Positions 11,901-23,225 are shown, counted from the stretch's first letter. The stretch is 64,000 nt of DNA from Plumapathes pennacea (GCA_964036295.1 OZ038465.1:10423667-10487666); one strand, 5' to 3'. Notes: generated from the sequence alone by a model not told the origin. Numbers and translations: made by a program.

Positions 11901-14900
11901 GGCGACAGGCTTGGAGTCCCCAAGTAGGCGGTATAATATTACTGCATTAGTGTCGTGAGTATTTCCCTCACTTCGTTCGGGGACTAAACTTAAATTATAC
12001 AAAATACCTCAACTTACCTCTGAGTTGGCTTGGAAAGTGGTTTTGCAGGTAATCGACTTCCACAAAGCAAGGAAAAATACTGAAGACAAAAAACCACAGT
12101 AAATATCTCCTAACATGAGAATACAGCAACAGCTCAAGGTTAATGTCCATGAAAAAAACGAGAAGGCTTCTGTCTAGTGCAGTATCAAGACTAATAGTGA
12201 TCAAAGACAAACGTTTCCTTTCAATACAAAGTCAGCCACAGCACCATGCATCCAGTTCAGCTTATCAGACTTTCATTTCGCCCAAACAACTGTACACTTT
12301 TGTTCAGACATGTTAGGAGTATCATGCCCGAGATTAATTTTGGTTTAAATAATTCAGACAAACAATGTTACTTCTGTACTATATACTTTATCGCATTCGA
12401 AATCTTTCCCTGGAACAAGTAATAAATATTTGTTCCAGGGAAAGATTTCGAATGCACTAATACATTCTAATTCCCACTGTGAGAAGATAAAAGTACTTAC
12501 ATCGTCACTTTGATAAAACAGTGGAAGAAAAGTACATTCCAGCAAATTGTAGGCATGTTCATAGGCCCTGAAAAGAAAACACAAACCACCAATATTACAG
12601 TAGGGAAAATACCCCTCTCTTAAAAGTCACACAAGCATCACAAGAGACCTATACTGTGACGAAACGTGTCTTTGGTTGCACTCAAACCGCGATGTTCAAA
12701 TAGGTGAATATAAGTAGTTAACAGCAACGTCAACAACACTACCAGACCCACATGGTGCCTGGCGAGACTTGTGTCTTTCGCTATAGCTTATTTTCTTGTT
12801 CTAGTGGTTACAGCACAGCGATTCGACCCCTCCTCGTCAGGAAGGCCTGCGGGAGCATGAAGGTTATGCAGTGCATGAATGATCTAAACAAACCAGAAAC
12901 AGGAAACGTGCCTGTTTATGCTGAGGACAATGTCAGCCAGCACACTTCACCACAAACGCCCATTACCAAGGAAGTCCTCATCACAGATTCCTAAATTCCC
13001 AAGCGAAAAAGAAGGGCAATTGTAGATGGAGAATAGTAAATCAGGCTAGATGGAAATGGTTAACCAGTACAAAACATGCACCTAGCTGCGTACCCGTAGC
13101 TCTCAGAATCTGGTTTAAAGATACCTTAGACAACCTCTAGCAGCAAAAGCTCATCGCGCCAGTAACCGGCCCAACAGCATGGTTCAGTTCAATGGTCATC
13201 ATGCCTAAGAAGAATGGCAAATGTTTGGATCCGAAGGGCCTCAATTGTGCAATTCGATGTGAGCACCACTGACTGCCCACAATAGAGGATGTAGCAACAC
13301 ACCAAGCTAGTTGTCTGCAGTGGATTCTAGCACGTGATTCTGGATGGAAAGCCATCCTATCTCGCAATATTTAACACTCTAATTGGCAGATACCGATGGA
13401 AAACAATGCCCCCTGGAACTAGCTAAGCCCCTACAGTGTTCTAATAGAAGATGTACGAGCAAACTGAGAGACTACAAGGGATCAAAGTCATATAGCAGAT
13501 GGCTTTGTCACAGTTGGATATGATATGACGTATCCTACAAGAAGCCAATTGTGACCACGACAAGAACCTCGTGGACTCCTACACAGATGCGAAGAACAAC
13601 GTGTCCAATTCAACAGCAAGAAGTTTAAGCTCAGACAGATGGAAGTACTCATTGGGCACACCACTACAACCGAGGGTTTGCACATCGATCCAACGAAAGC
13701 TCGCGGGCCTCCTCCGAAAAGGCAGGAGTCTAGATTGTTGGGCCTAGCTCAGTACCTCGCAAAGTTCTTGCCATATCTGTCCGACATTACTAAGGCACTA
13801 AAAGAACTTATAAAGAATGACATCTGGATGCTCAGCAAACAGGGCTAGATAAATCTTGTGCAGTCTCAAAGTCGCCGGTACCGCACTACTGCAACCTGGT
13901 GGAGCAAATGACCATCATAATCAATCTGGATTTGGAGTAGCACTAACGCAGAACGAACAGCCCGTAGCCTACGCATCAAGAGCACTATAAACACCATCTA
14001 AAACCCGGTACGCTCACATAGAGAAAGAGTTGCCGGCGACAGTCTTGGGAGACTACATCTACGGCCATGAAACAATGCATCTGGAGCCTGACCATAAGTC
14101 ACTATGGAATCAGCCCATTGTGTTCAAGCCACCCAACTTCACACCCGACACCAAAACAGTTACAAAGAACGGCTATAAAAAGTGCTTCTGAGCTCCAGAA
14201 ATACAATGTGGTGCTCCAGTGCAAGAAAAGGAAAAGACATGAATCCTTCCTGCAATTTCACAAGCGACCTAGAGGGAATAAACAACCAAACATCACTACC
14301 CGTCAACGAAGCACACTGGCAACATATGACACCCAGTGCTACAGCAACTTATATGGGTAACCATCAGGCAAGAATGGCCCTTAGAGTGATTTCCGCGATA
14401 AACTGGCCATCCAAAATGAGCAAGTATTCAAGGTTTGTGGAGCTACAACAACAAAGATAAGTGCTCCACATACAAGAGAACCCCCAACATTTGGTTCGGG
14501 TAGGTGAGCCAGCTATTTCTGGTGTCCTTATTGACATGGCGTCAAATCCTGACAGGATCTGTCCTGCGCTAAAACCATCAGAAGACTGACCGGTTTGACC
14601 CTCCAAAACACCAGCCACTGGCTATCAGTGCCTCAAGTGGATTGCGACAATCCCAGCAGAACCATAGGCTACCAACTTCGTTATCGAACTATGTGAACAG
14701 CTACTGTAGACTAAAACTCTGTTGCACTCTCACTAAAATACGACAAAAACGTCCTGTTTACACTCAACCCACGATGTCCAAATCAACGACTGCGGTGTCT
14801 GGCGAGATTTGCCTCTTGAGTACATTCAATCTTATGCAGGGAGATATTTAATTGAATGAATTACAATGTAAAACATTATGCAAGATAAATATTGGAGGAC

Positions 14901-17900
14901 AACATCACTTACTTAGACATTAGACTTGCCATCTTTAGTCTTTGCATTTTATCTAGAGGTTTCGAAATAACTGAAATGGAAATATGCCAAAACAACAACA
15001 ACAACAAAACAAGAAGAAACAGTTGTAAACACTTTAGTTGCAGGGCAGATCCACCTTGTTTAGAAAACAAAGAGTCTCGAAAAATGATTATTATTCAACA
15101 AAATAATTCAATAGATACTAATTCACTCACCTGTTTTGAGGCCATCAACAATGTCAGGCTGGAAATGTATTCTGTCCACTGCATTGGTATCAAAATACAT
15201 GCTGTAGATTTCCTTGGCCTTCAAGAGCAGAGCAAGTCGGAACGTGACTCAGGGAAGGACTTTTCAAACTGATCTTACTGTTTGATATCACTACTTCTTT
15301 CACCCCCAAACCTTATAAATTTCTCAAAACCCCTTTCGTTTTTCTCACTTTCCAAACTGCATGTTCTCAAATTTGCAAAGCAAGACTTGCACATACAAAA
15401 AATGGACTTCCACGACTGGGACAAAAGTGTGAGTTACCCAACAATAATGTGAGGCTTGCAAACTTCAACATCAATACAAATTCAACTACAGTGTATATGT
15501 GACCTCCCACGCGAAAACGTACACTAATGCTTTTTCGTTAAACGGGTCAGTTTAACGGATGCATAATGCTTTTGCAAATCGTTTAACGATTTGGCAAATT
15601 ATTTAAACGGGTATAGTCTGGAAAAGTCTTGATGATTTACAAAAACCGTTTAAACGGTTTGGCTTGAAAAAGCTAACAGTTTGCCAAAACATTTCAAACG
15701 TTCGAGCAAACATTTTCGCGAAAATTTAACGCTTTGGAGGGAGTGGGCAGTCATATTATGATGTTTATTATATGGAGAGGATGATATCGTACAGTAAGTG
15801 ATCTCTATAATACCTTGGTGCAAGTTGGCCAGGTCATCAATATTCTCCCTGCACTACTCATACAATATTGTTTGAGATAAGTTAAAGTTTGATTATGTCA
15901 TATCAGTTGGAAATGCTCACCTCTTTTGCAAGAGACAATTCCTCTTGTCCGATCACTTCCTCTGAGGCAAACACTCTCTTATTGAAGTCCTCTGTCAAAT
16001 AACAAAGAGCCAAAAATTTGACTGGTTGGGCTTTTATTGTGAAATTTGGAATATTGAGGTGGAATTGAGCAGATGTACATTTTGCAGTTGGTTTATTCCA
16101 CAATATTTGTATAAATTTCATTCTGAGACTGTCAAAACCTGCTGAATACAGTGAATTCAGCTGATCTTCTTCCAGATTAGTGGCAAACCAAAATACTCCA
16201 GCTTTATTGTAGACTCCAATTATCAAAACAAACTATTAAACACATAATATAATCCCATCATGTGATATTTAAACATCCTCACCTACTGTCAGACAAAATT
16301 GCAGGACGTTCAGTGCTGCTTCACTCTTCATGAACTGCATGAATGGAAACAAGGCCTTCTGACTGTGGAGTATATCTGCTACAGACAGATGGAGAGCCTG
16401 AAATGAACAAAGATAGACAAATAAACACAGAGAGAAAGCCATTTATCCCTACCCTGGCTCCACCTCTACCCCTCTGTTTTCAGTACCTACTCTCTCTAGT
16501 CTGCATTAAGTCCTCCATATTGCAGTACATGTAAGTCTACCCTGCCTGTCCCCTATTATTTCCCATCATGCCCAAGATCTGTGCCCAATCCATGCCACCC
16601 CTCTTAACCTAGTGCTATTTTATCATTGACCTTGCTTTTTCTCTGGTCCATGTTCCTAAATCTTTTTAGTTTATTGCCACTTAATCCCTTAACCTGTGAG
16701 TCAGTTGTTACTTACTGAGTTTTTCTTAGGAGACCTTAGTTGACTGAAGTTGGAAAGAATGTGCACTTTAGGGGATGGGGGCTCTCGCGAGGCAACCATC
16801 TGCAAAGGAAAGAAAAATATCAAAATGAACCCACAGTAACAACCCAGGCGACGGAAATTCTTAAAAATATGATAACGGTTCCTTAATTTCAACCGGGTTT
16901 TATCATCATAATTTTAATACCCTCTTTACACCTTTGGAGAAGAACTGTCCTTCTAATATAGTCCATTATACAGTTAGTAGGAAGTGCCCCAAATACCCAC
17001 GAGTGCAATAGACAGCATAGTACACTATTATTTGGAACACTGAAAAATACTACCCGAGTATACTTACAGGATTTTCATCAAGAAAAAGTAGCAGCAAACT
17101 GTTGACAAAATCCTGAAAATAGAAACATTTCTCATGAGTTTATGAAGGAAATCATTGGTTGTCATTATCCTCTTTGGCAAAAGGTGGTGCAGTAAAGGAA
17201 GGTGGTATGTCTCTCATGTAATCAAATGTCTGGCATGTCATGTTGATTCATCTTTGATCAGTGTAAGTATGGTGTTACGATGGCAAGGCCAGCCAGAAAG
17301 CATGGCAGAGCATGTTCTTCTACCCCTCCCTCCCTTATCATTCTATTGTCTGATTCAGTGTGACACAGTTGCCTGGTCAGTTTGTGGACACTCATGCTTG
17401 GGTTGCTGGAGATGGTGCTGGCCCAGGCAACCTTGACCTCAGTACAGCAAAACAGTTGACAATTTAATCAACTCACTGGATCAGATAATTTATCCATTGC
17501 AGGCAGCAGAACCACTCCTGAGAGCAACTCCCTTAGCAGTGACAGAAGGCTCCTTAACAAAAAACAAAAAGAGCAGTTCAGCTATATACCAATATAATGT
17601 CTCTGGTGAAAGACTACAAGAGAACATTATTTTGAAAGTTGAAAGATAAACTTGAACAGTATACTGTACAGCAGTTTTTAGATGACTGTCAACATTTTGT
17701 GTTTGCTATGCCTTTGGAGTACTCTAAACAAGTTTGGTGGCATTCTATGTGCTCTTTTTGCACAACCAAGCAAGTGGTAATGGTCTAGTTGATTGGTCTC
17801 TCCTTTGAAGTATAAATAATTGGCGGGATGGTGTACACGTACTTTCAACAGCCATCAGAAAATCGTTCTATCCTTCCACTGTGACATTGTTTAACTTCAA

Positions 17901-20900
17901 CAAAAAATATAATAATACAATAGAACTTTTTAACACACACTGCTTTATAACTGACCTGCAGTGTAGAGAATTTGGAGGTAGCAGGAATGGGAAGATTGAC
18001 TCGGAGACTTTTCTTAAGTACTGTAGCTCTACAACTCGACTCTGAAGAGAACAGTGCATGTGCGGGCCAAGGCATTCTAGAATGGACGTCTGTACATCCT
18101 GTCCCTCAGTTGAAGATAGAGTAACTAGAACAGAAAACAATAAAATTGAATGGAATTTAGCAGTAATTATTATAAACTCAGAGATGGGACTGCCATTTAA
18201 CATGGTCATCCAAAGCAAAAGTGGCTGTGCATGGCTTTGACAAGTAGCACTTGAACCTCAGCGTGAAGATGATCATGACTGTAATCCACCTTCACTGACT
18301 TTAAGTTTCATACTCTACTTTATTAATTATGTAAAAGCACACAATCAGCACCAACTGATCTAGAACAAACTTTCAGCTTCAAAATGTTAAAACTGTTGTA
18401 AGAATAATGCCCAGAAAATCTTTATGATTATGAGTATGAGCAGGACATCCCATTTCTTACCTTTACCTCTGGTGTTAATATAGAGATCTAAGTGCTGCAG
18501 GGCCACTTTTCCAAACTTTTCAGAGATTAAAGTCGGAAGATCAATCTAAAAGAAAAGGTAAATTGATAATTTACTATTAACTATTAAAAAATGTATCAAT
18601 ATGAACACTAATTTACCTCTAGTATTATTTAGTATGTAAGCTATAAAACTACTTATCTCTCAAAAATTGTATTAATTACAACAGCAAAATAATATAAATT
18701 CCCCAGCTGGTAGGCTTCCCAGGAAATCCCCTAAAATCTTATTCAATCAATTCTCCTACTGACTTTCAAAGATCCACAGTAATTTAATTACTAAAAGTGT
18801 AATTGACCCTCCAGTGACATTATATCCCCCCTCCTCATTACCCTTACCATCTTGACTCTTCTAAGCATCACAGAAGCCATGTATCTCAAGCTGGTCCTTA
18901 GTTCATCTATGCATCTCTCGTTACAGCTAAGCTCTCTACAACGAAGAGCAGGCATAGAAAACCAAGTTCACAAATTTGAAATACACTGAGTAATACAAAG
19001 AATACAAGACAAAAGACACAATTTGTTATACCCTAAATTAAGGATGTTCAAAATCATACTATTACAAGACAATGTAAATCTGTAGGTTGTCACAATATTT
19101 GCAGGAAGTATAGATGTGTAACAAATTATAAAGTTTAACAGTGGAACCTCCCATAAGCAACCACCATTCATTCGGCTTTAAGTTGTGGCTTACAGGAGGT
19201 GGTTGCTTACAGGAATTTTTCACCGTGGGGCAATCTCGAAAAAAAGTGTTGACACACCCCTCCCCCCATTCAATGTTGATAAATTAATTATTTAGCCACG
19301 GTTTTCCATCAAAGTCTTACTGGAACTCTTCCAAATTCAAGCTACAACATTGATATGGGGAGGGGGTGGGGGGGGGGGGGGGGTGATTATAGCAGTTTCC
19401 TTTGGAACTGGATGACCCACAGCATGGTAGTTTTGACAAAAGTATGACATTTAAAGCAATGTGTCAACACATTTTGTCTGGGATTGGGAGGTCTAAGTAA
19501 GATCCAGCTCTGAGCCACAACCAATGTCAAAAAAAGTTTAAGTCCCTTTGGAACAAAAGGTAATTCTTACATGCCAAGCCCACATAAATTATGTGCTATT
19601 ACCATTGGGGTTTTCATTTTGTATTTTAATAAGCAAGGAACTCACCTGTACCAACTGTAGATGTTTTTCTCAATCAAGAGGCTTAAGAACTGTAAAAAAC
19701 AGAGGGTGAATATGAGCTTTAAGGACCGTAAAAAGTGAAAAAAAATACTCAGCATACATTTAAATCCAGGAACTTAACAAAAAGTATTTTTTCTTATGCA
19801 GTATGAAATCAACAGCTACGGCATCATTTTTTTGGCAACCTTTTTACATTATATAACATCCCCCCCCCCCAAGCTTTCTCATATTTCTTGTACGATCTCA
19901 CTAGTTGGTAAACAACTGGTGGACTTAAAATGCCAAATTTTAAGGGCATACAAATCTGAGTAAGAAAAATATGGAGTGTAGTAAGTTGTATTGAATAGTT
20001 CATAACTTACTTCATCCAAAGCTGTGTCCACATTTTCTGGGATGAGCAATCCTTCCCAGGGCTAGAGTACATGTAGGGATGCAATATTATAAAATTAAGT
20101 CTACACCTCACAGTACTCCTGATGAAAGTTTGAATATTCTAAACATCCCACTTCCCCTGGTGGTAGTCTGATAATTTCCTATTGGCTGTTCTATTTTTTG
20201 TGCTTGTGTTATAAACCAATTTTATTTATTGGGCTGCAAATGCATTTTTAATTGTGGTATCTGGATAATTTCATAACAAGAAAATTTCTTAGGTGTGCAT
20301 GTGCACTCGATCATAAGAAATATGTTCATCTTTTCAGTTAAGTGTAACTCTCAATCAATAAAATGCTCTATTAAAAAATGCATTGTTATCATCCAGTATA
20401 TTTTTCATCTATTGCAGCCAAGCAGTCACCCTAAAACTGTAAATGTTATGCACTGCACTGCTAGACTGTACAAAACACAACAATAACAGACAGACAGACA
20501 GACAGACAAATAAACAAACAAAAACTGTTTGTTTACAATCTCAGACACATATCCAGCATGTGTGATCCACAACAAACATATACACTACCTGTATTGTTAT
20601 TCTTGAAACTTCTGGCCTGAGAAAGAAAATATATTTTACAATTCACTGTAACATTATATAGTGCTATAAATAGTAGAATGTGAAATTGGCAATTTCTTTC
20701 ATTTGTACAAAAAATAATTATTATGCAATTCAATTATCATAGTTAAAATAATTATTTGTACAATCAGTGATTGCTGTAAGCTTAAAAATGTAAAGTATAA
20801 AGCATTGTACTGCAAACTCGCCCAGGAACAACTTGAATCTGAGCCAGAGATCATCCACTGTCAGTAAGATTTTTTTTTCATGCTGAACTACAATATACAT

Positions 20901-23108
20901 GTACATGGGTGTATCATGTATCTGTTAAGTGTTAAAAGGCCAAGTTTGCCTCTGATCATTCTTCCTAGTTAGAACTGCATGCCTTGTACAGATAAATGTA
21001 CTGTTAGTACAAAAAATGTCCAAGTTATAATTCCTAAAAACTTACACTGGTATTAATGCATAATACATAAAATGTCAGGTGACAAATTACACAATTTTAA
21101 GAAAGACAGCCCTATGTACTGTGTGCCTGATACTCACATTTTAGCTGTGGTTATACTGTCATATAAAAACGTATATGTACTGTTTGTACTTTGTACTTTT
21201 ACCAAAACTCAGAACAAACATAACTACATGTACCTGTGTCTTTGACAGCTAGAGTTTCCACAAATTGTGCATTTTCCAGGGCTCTGTAGTCGTAAATCTT
21301 CCTGGAAACAATTCTGTGGACAGAGTGAAGAAAAGTTATTGTGAGTGTTACCTGACAAAACTTTACAAAGATACGATATAATCAAGAAACTCATGGATGT
21401 GTACAATCCAAAAAACACATCCTTCTTTCAACAAATGTTGTTGACAATAAAAAGAATATTATCATGCTGCAGGATGTCATAAAAAAAGCTGGCACCTTTC
21501 TCCTTGGCTTGTAGTTTAGAAGCAAACATGGCATAACTGGATAGAAACTGGAAAACAAGATAAAACAAACACAATAAGCATAAAATTACATAGATCTCAT
21601 TACTTTTATTACATGATTACATAGAGCGTGAATTAGGTCCTTGGTTTAGAAAATCTAAGATCTAGATTGTTTGAAATTAACAGCAGACAGCCAGACACTA
21701 CTTTGATTTTATTTATAATATATTATAGTTTATCTAATTATATAATAATATACTGAGTCTGTCCATCTGTGTGTAACGCTCTTTCCCCGGCCTCATCATC
21801 ATAAAAAATCGAAGATGGGCAGCCACTCGAGAGCAAAAGAAAGTACAAATATCGGCTTCTTGTGCCAACCATTGTTCCTTTGGAAATCGGAAATGAGTTA
21901 AGAAGGAGAATTTTAGGTGTCAGATGGCTGATGCTGCCTCACGTTTGAAAAACACTGTTTCACTTTCTTACCTAAACAGGACCAGACCAGCAGCTATCCC
22001 TGCAGCAAGCATCCACATACCGAGGGCAACGAATGGGTAACTAGAAGTCAGATAGCAGCAATGATTAAAATCACTGGGCACATTTCTGTTTTTATAGAGG
22101 GGTTGGGAGCTGGATTTTTACTAAAACAAAATTATTCATACTTCAGATACTAAGTATAGTATTATAAATATAATTGATCATTATATATAAACAAATAACA
22201 AAGTGAGACGTACAGTAAATACCAGCTTTTGGATGATTGTTGAAAACCAAAACTGTTAGGAAATAGATCACAACCTGGTTTTTCTTTTGTTCCCGACTGG
22301 CCAAGAATGCTGCTAAACTTGTTTTGATCAATCCGAAAGCGTAGAGAACGCAAAACTATAGCAATCACAACATATTATTTTTGACAGTCATTCCGAAAAT
22401 GACTCCATATAATATATTAATAGCGTGTTTGTTGGCTATTTAAAATTATGTTGGCAATCGGGCCACACTGATTTTCGGATGAAAGCAGAAGTAGTAAGAA
22501 ATTTAACTAGCCTGCTGCTGCCAATAAATAAATAAATAAATGCATCAAACGATAAAACTGGCAGATATGATTTGCAAAAATATCGTATTTATAGTAACGA
22601 TATTAAATGAGAATCACAGATTTCAATTGATCTTTATGGCTTCAACAGAAGTCGGCTGTCTCCCGTTTGTTACAATGATGGTACCGTGCGTATGCTGATA
22701 AAACAATGATCAGATTTCAGTAAACACAATCAGTACACGTCTACCACTCTCTCGACTAACCCGGTCCCCACCTTGCGTGTATAATAACTGATTCACATAA
22801 AAAAAGCACTGCAACCCTCTAGATCTGCTTAAAGTTTGAAATAAGGGCAAACGTATCTAACCGTTGACTCTTGCCACAATGCATCTTAAAGTTGTACAAA
22901 TCATACTGAACTCAGCAGCAAATGACGATCGCTCGACGGAATTCAAGCATCAATGAAAACCCACCTACCTCAGGAAATAAAATGTAAAAAGTACTAAGGA
23001 GATGGCTCCAGTTGTTACCGCAGGCTTTACGTTATTCATGTCCAGTCGTTCGGCGTCATTTCCGCTTTTTACCTCGGTTTTCTCATTTTCTTCCTTCTTG
23101 GTCGCCAT
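827..23108 (-). CDS. SNX14: Sorting nexin 14 (SNX14), 38 exons, 3' end outside window
   Basis: Multi-exon gene read right to left. Exons join in frame with GT-AG borders (one GC-AG) to about 904 residues; human SNX14 has about 946. Order: two N-terminal membrane segments, a Cys/His motif, PXA, RGS, PX and C-terminal nexin domains, the SNX14 architecture. Family role: an ER-anchored protein at ER-lipid droplet or endolysosome contacts that affects lipid handling and autophagy. Diagnostic strings include CTICGNSSCQRHR, ELQYLRKVSESIFPFLLPP, VLQFCLTVEDFNKR and FNFLSPEKE. The ATG at 23108 is the start because it opens the frame just before the first membrane segment and sits in AAGATGGCG. The last exon read (827-918) ends KLNKQ at a donor, so only about 20-40 residues are missing beyond the left edge. 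No exon carries a stop or frameshift. Confidence 0.95.
1062..1909. mobile_element. TA-flanked inverted-repeat DNA element (Tc1/mariner or pogo type)
   Basis: The 848-bp element begins CAGTCAAACCTGTATA and ends with its reverse complement (TATACAGGTTTGACTG), with TA on both sides as expected for a Tc1/mariner-superfamily target. Subterminal copies of GTATATAACGGTCAC repeat at both ends. It lies in the SNX14 intron between exons 37 and 38. No transposase reading frame is visible, so it is non-autonomous. Confidence 0.8.
5511..5853. mobile_element. Palindromic foldback repeat, copy 1
   Basis: It starts GGATATTACACGGCGGCG and ends with a run containing AAAACACTCGTGTCTATAT. It has two internal hairpins: ATTTTCGAGTGGTAAAAACA facing its complement around 5545-5635, and ATCCTCACTAGTGAGGAT near 5744-5761. 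The same sequence recurs at 29515-29858 and, shortened, at 36571-36733. It sits in the intron between SNX14 exons 28 and 29 and codes for nothing recognisable. Confidence 0.75.
6213..10311 (-). CDS. SNX14: SNX14 exons 20-27: acidic linker and PX domain
   Basis: Exons 10226-10311, 9221-9270, 8269-8388, 7604-7649, 7437-7458, 6844-6893, 6490-6605 and 6213-6324. A basic stretch (KLAGKLKDKVLNPSR) is followed by an acidic linker (EVPFEEDPF, then ELESEEEEDMDDAEEDE) and the PX domain: SLWTLTVPNMIM, LYIISVERNDLAK, ADHWDVARSYKEFYVLHSKL, FLPPKRSSG, CQEQFELYLQ and FNFLSPEKE. The PX motif that is usually RRY is RSY here, keeping the first Arg. Exon 24 is a 22-nt microexon. The intron after exon 22 starts with GC (CAG|GCAAGC), the only donor that keeps the frame. 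Confidence 0.92.
7300..7375 (+). other. Hammerhead-like motif, probable retroelement tail
   Basis: CTGAAGA (7315-7321), a six-pair hairpin GGCCAT-GGGTT-ATGGCC, then GAAA and a short ACG-TTCTT-CGT hairpin follow the order of a hammerhead ribozyme core (CUGANGA, stem II, GAAA, stem III). The outer stem I does not pair well. Such motifs occur in Penelope-like and other invertebrate retroelements. It lies in a SNX14 intron. Confidence 0.35.
7936..8183. mobile_element. GGGCCCGG inverted-repeat element, copy 1
   Basis: The 248-bp element begins GGGCCCGGTTTTTCAAAGC and ends CTTTCGAAAAACCGGGCCC, near-perfect inverted termini. Subterminal ATCCTGGATTAG motifs sit at both ends. It lies in a SNX14 intron. 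Two more copies occur at 9782-10022 and 43016-43400, so this is a dispersed non-autonomous DNA transposon (MITE). Confidence 0.85.
8773..8978. mobile_element. Inverted-repeat element with GTCCACACTAATC termini
   Basis: About 206 bp. The left end reads GGTCCACACTAATCCGGAT and the right end ATTAGTGTGGACGGGGC, inverted repeats of roughly 35 bp with a few mismatches; internal CGGATATTT and AGTGTGGAC motifs repeat. It is a MITE in the SNX14 intron between exons 21 and 22. Confidence 0.75.
9782..10022. mobile_element. GGGCCCGG inverted-repeat element, copy 2
   Basis: About 241 bp, matching copy 1 over most of its length with scattered substitutions. It starts GGGCCTGGTTTTTCAAAGC and ends CTTTCAAAAAACCGGGCC. 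It lies in the intron between SNX14 exons 20 and 21. Confidence 0.83.
11161..11754 (-). pseudogene. Arg-rich repeat ORF, transposon-like, broken
   Basis: On the minus strand an ATG near 11745 opens a frame rich in Arg, Gln and Glu (REARLQMRREQARARRNRET, then RMNTDRKRHERKRVT) that meets a stop and continues in pieces. A related unit of about 165 bp follows (11390-11530 against 11535-11680 on the plus strand), so the region is an imperfect two-copy tandem repeat. Such ET-EQR-R repeats are typical of the N-termini of transposon-encoded helicase-like proteins in invertebrate genomes; that origin is a guess from composition. It lies in a SNX14 intron and has no link to SNX14. Confidence 0.4.
12018..16799 (-). 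CDS. SNX14: SNX14 exons 13-19: RGS-like domain
   Basis: Exons 16716-16799, 16283-16397, 15921-15991, 15131-15218, 14913-14970, 12501-12567 and 12018-12079. The reading runs EPPSPKVHILSNFSQLRSP, FPFMQFMKSEAALNVLQFCL, EDFNKRVFASEEVIG, AKEIYSMYFDTNAVDRIHF, KMQRLKMASLMS, AYEHAYNLLECTFLPLFYQS and YFSLLCGSRLPAKP. This is the helical RGS homology domain of SNX14; family members are not known as efficient GTPase activators. The 2.3-kb intron between exons 17 and 18 holds a decayed Ty3/Gypsy fragment. Exon 17 is 58 nt and was found only by phase and homology. Confidence 0.92.
12393..12455. repeat. 26-bp inverted repeat near SNX14 exon 18
   Basis: GCATTCGAAATCTTTCCC at the left is mirrored by GGGAAAGATTTCGAATGC at the right; the arms are about 26 bp with an 11-nt loop. 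It sits about 45 bases downstream (in transcription) of the exon 18 donor and would form a strong intronic hairpin. Confidence 0.85.
12660..14835 (+). mobile_element. Decayed Ty3/Gypsy-type retrotransposon fragment
   Basis: In shifting plus-strand frames, 13085-14330 shows reverse transcriptase and RNase H signatures: MVIMPKKNGK with a following LDPKGLN near 13195-13250, GLAQYLAKFLPYLSDITK at 13740-13795, and an RNase H-like tail with SHYGISPL and LQKYNVVLQCKK near 14095-14225. Stops and frame changes interrupt it throughout, so it cannot encode a protein. Two diverged, similarly oriented segments sharing ACTCAA-C-CGATGT and GTGYCTGGCGAGAYTTG (about 12685-12770 and 14760-14810) flank it and may be LTR traces. 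It lies in the SNX14 intron between exons 17 and 18. Confidence 0.8.
17068..20061 (-). CDS. SNX14: SNX14 exons 6-12: PXA domain
   Basis: Exons 20011-20061, 19646-19689, 18848-18935, 18467-18545 (or 18461), 17956-18124, 17477-17552 and 17068-17112. They encode the PXA (PX-associated) domain: IEKNIYSWYR, ERCIDELRTSLRYMASVMLR, IDLPTLISEKFGKVALQHLD, SRVVELQYLRKVSESIFPF, LLRELLSGVVLLPAMDKL and DFVNSLLLLFLDENP. Each block aligns without gaps to the human counterpart (for example DELRITLRFFASVLIRR). Exon 9 has two possible donors 6 nt apart (GTAAAGGTAAG), which would insert or omit two residues without changing frame. PXA domains of this family bind lipid at membrane contacts; that function is inferred from the family. 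Confidence 0.93.
19139..19215. mobile_element. Fragment of a CAGTGGAACC inverted-repeat element
   Basis: CAGTGGAACCTCCCATAAGC is followed by GTGGCTTACAGGAGGTGGTT, a subterminal inverted motif. The CAGTGGAAC head resembles that of the complete element at 45897-46048. No matching right terminus was found, so this is one end only. It lies in a SNX14 intron. Confidence 0.5.
19363..19384. repeat. G-rich simple repeat
   Basis: GGGGAGGGGGTGGGG followed by a long G run in a SNX14 intron. Confidence 0.9.
20487..20521. repeat. (ACAG)n and (AAAC)n tetranucleotide repeat
   Basis: Five to six GACA units followed by AAAC/AAAT units in the intron between SNX14 exons 5 and 6. Confidence 0.9.
20589..23108 (-). 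CDS. SNX14: SNX14 exons 1-5: membrane anchor and Cys/His motif
   Basis: Exons 22969-23108, 21972-22040, 21496-21547, 21234-21313 and 20589-20616. Exon 1 starts MATKKEEN, has a charged cytosolic lead and ends in a first hydrophobic helix (GAISLVLFTFYFL). Exon 2 is a second helix (ALGMWMLAAGIAAGLVLF). Exon 3 gives FYPVMPCLLLNYKPRRK, matching the KYKPK turn that follows the helices in vertebrate SNX14. Exon 4 carries CTICGNSSCQRHR, matching the CxxC..C.RHR motif of SNX14. Exon 5 is only 28 nt (RPEVSRITIQ). All junction phases agree. The double helix anchors the protein in the ER membrane in characterised members. Confidence 0.92.
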
Positions 23109-23225
23109 CTTGGATTTCAGATCAAAAAGACTAAGTACCAATTTGACTCCAGGCCCTCGCACTTTGCGACGCCGCAAAACGATGCAGCGCGCATTTCGGC
23201 GGGAAGTTTAACGCGCATGCAGAGT
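23109..23225 (-). promoter_or_regulatory. SNX14: Likely SNX14 TATA-less promoter and 5' UTR
   Basis: The 120 bases before the SNX14 ATG are CpG-richer than the surroundings and lack a TATA box. Read on the minus strand they hold TTCCCGCCGAAAT, which resembles an E2F site, and GCATGCGCG, which resembles half of an NRF1 site. The start codon lies inside CAAGATGGCGACC, close to the YY1 consensus AAGATGGCG. These resemblances fit a housekeeping-type promoter, but factor binding is inference. Confidence 0.4.

Noticed and set aside
12752-12994. Plus-strand 80-codon frame
   Set aside because: It lies at the edge of the decayed retroelement and has no conserved motif of its own.
23002-23211. Plus-strand 69-codon frame
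   Set aside because: Mirror of SNX14 exon 1; the minus strand has the start context, membrane segment and donor.
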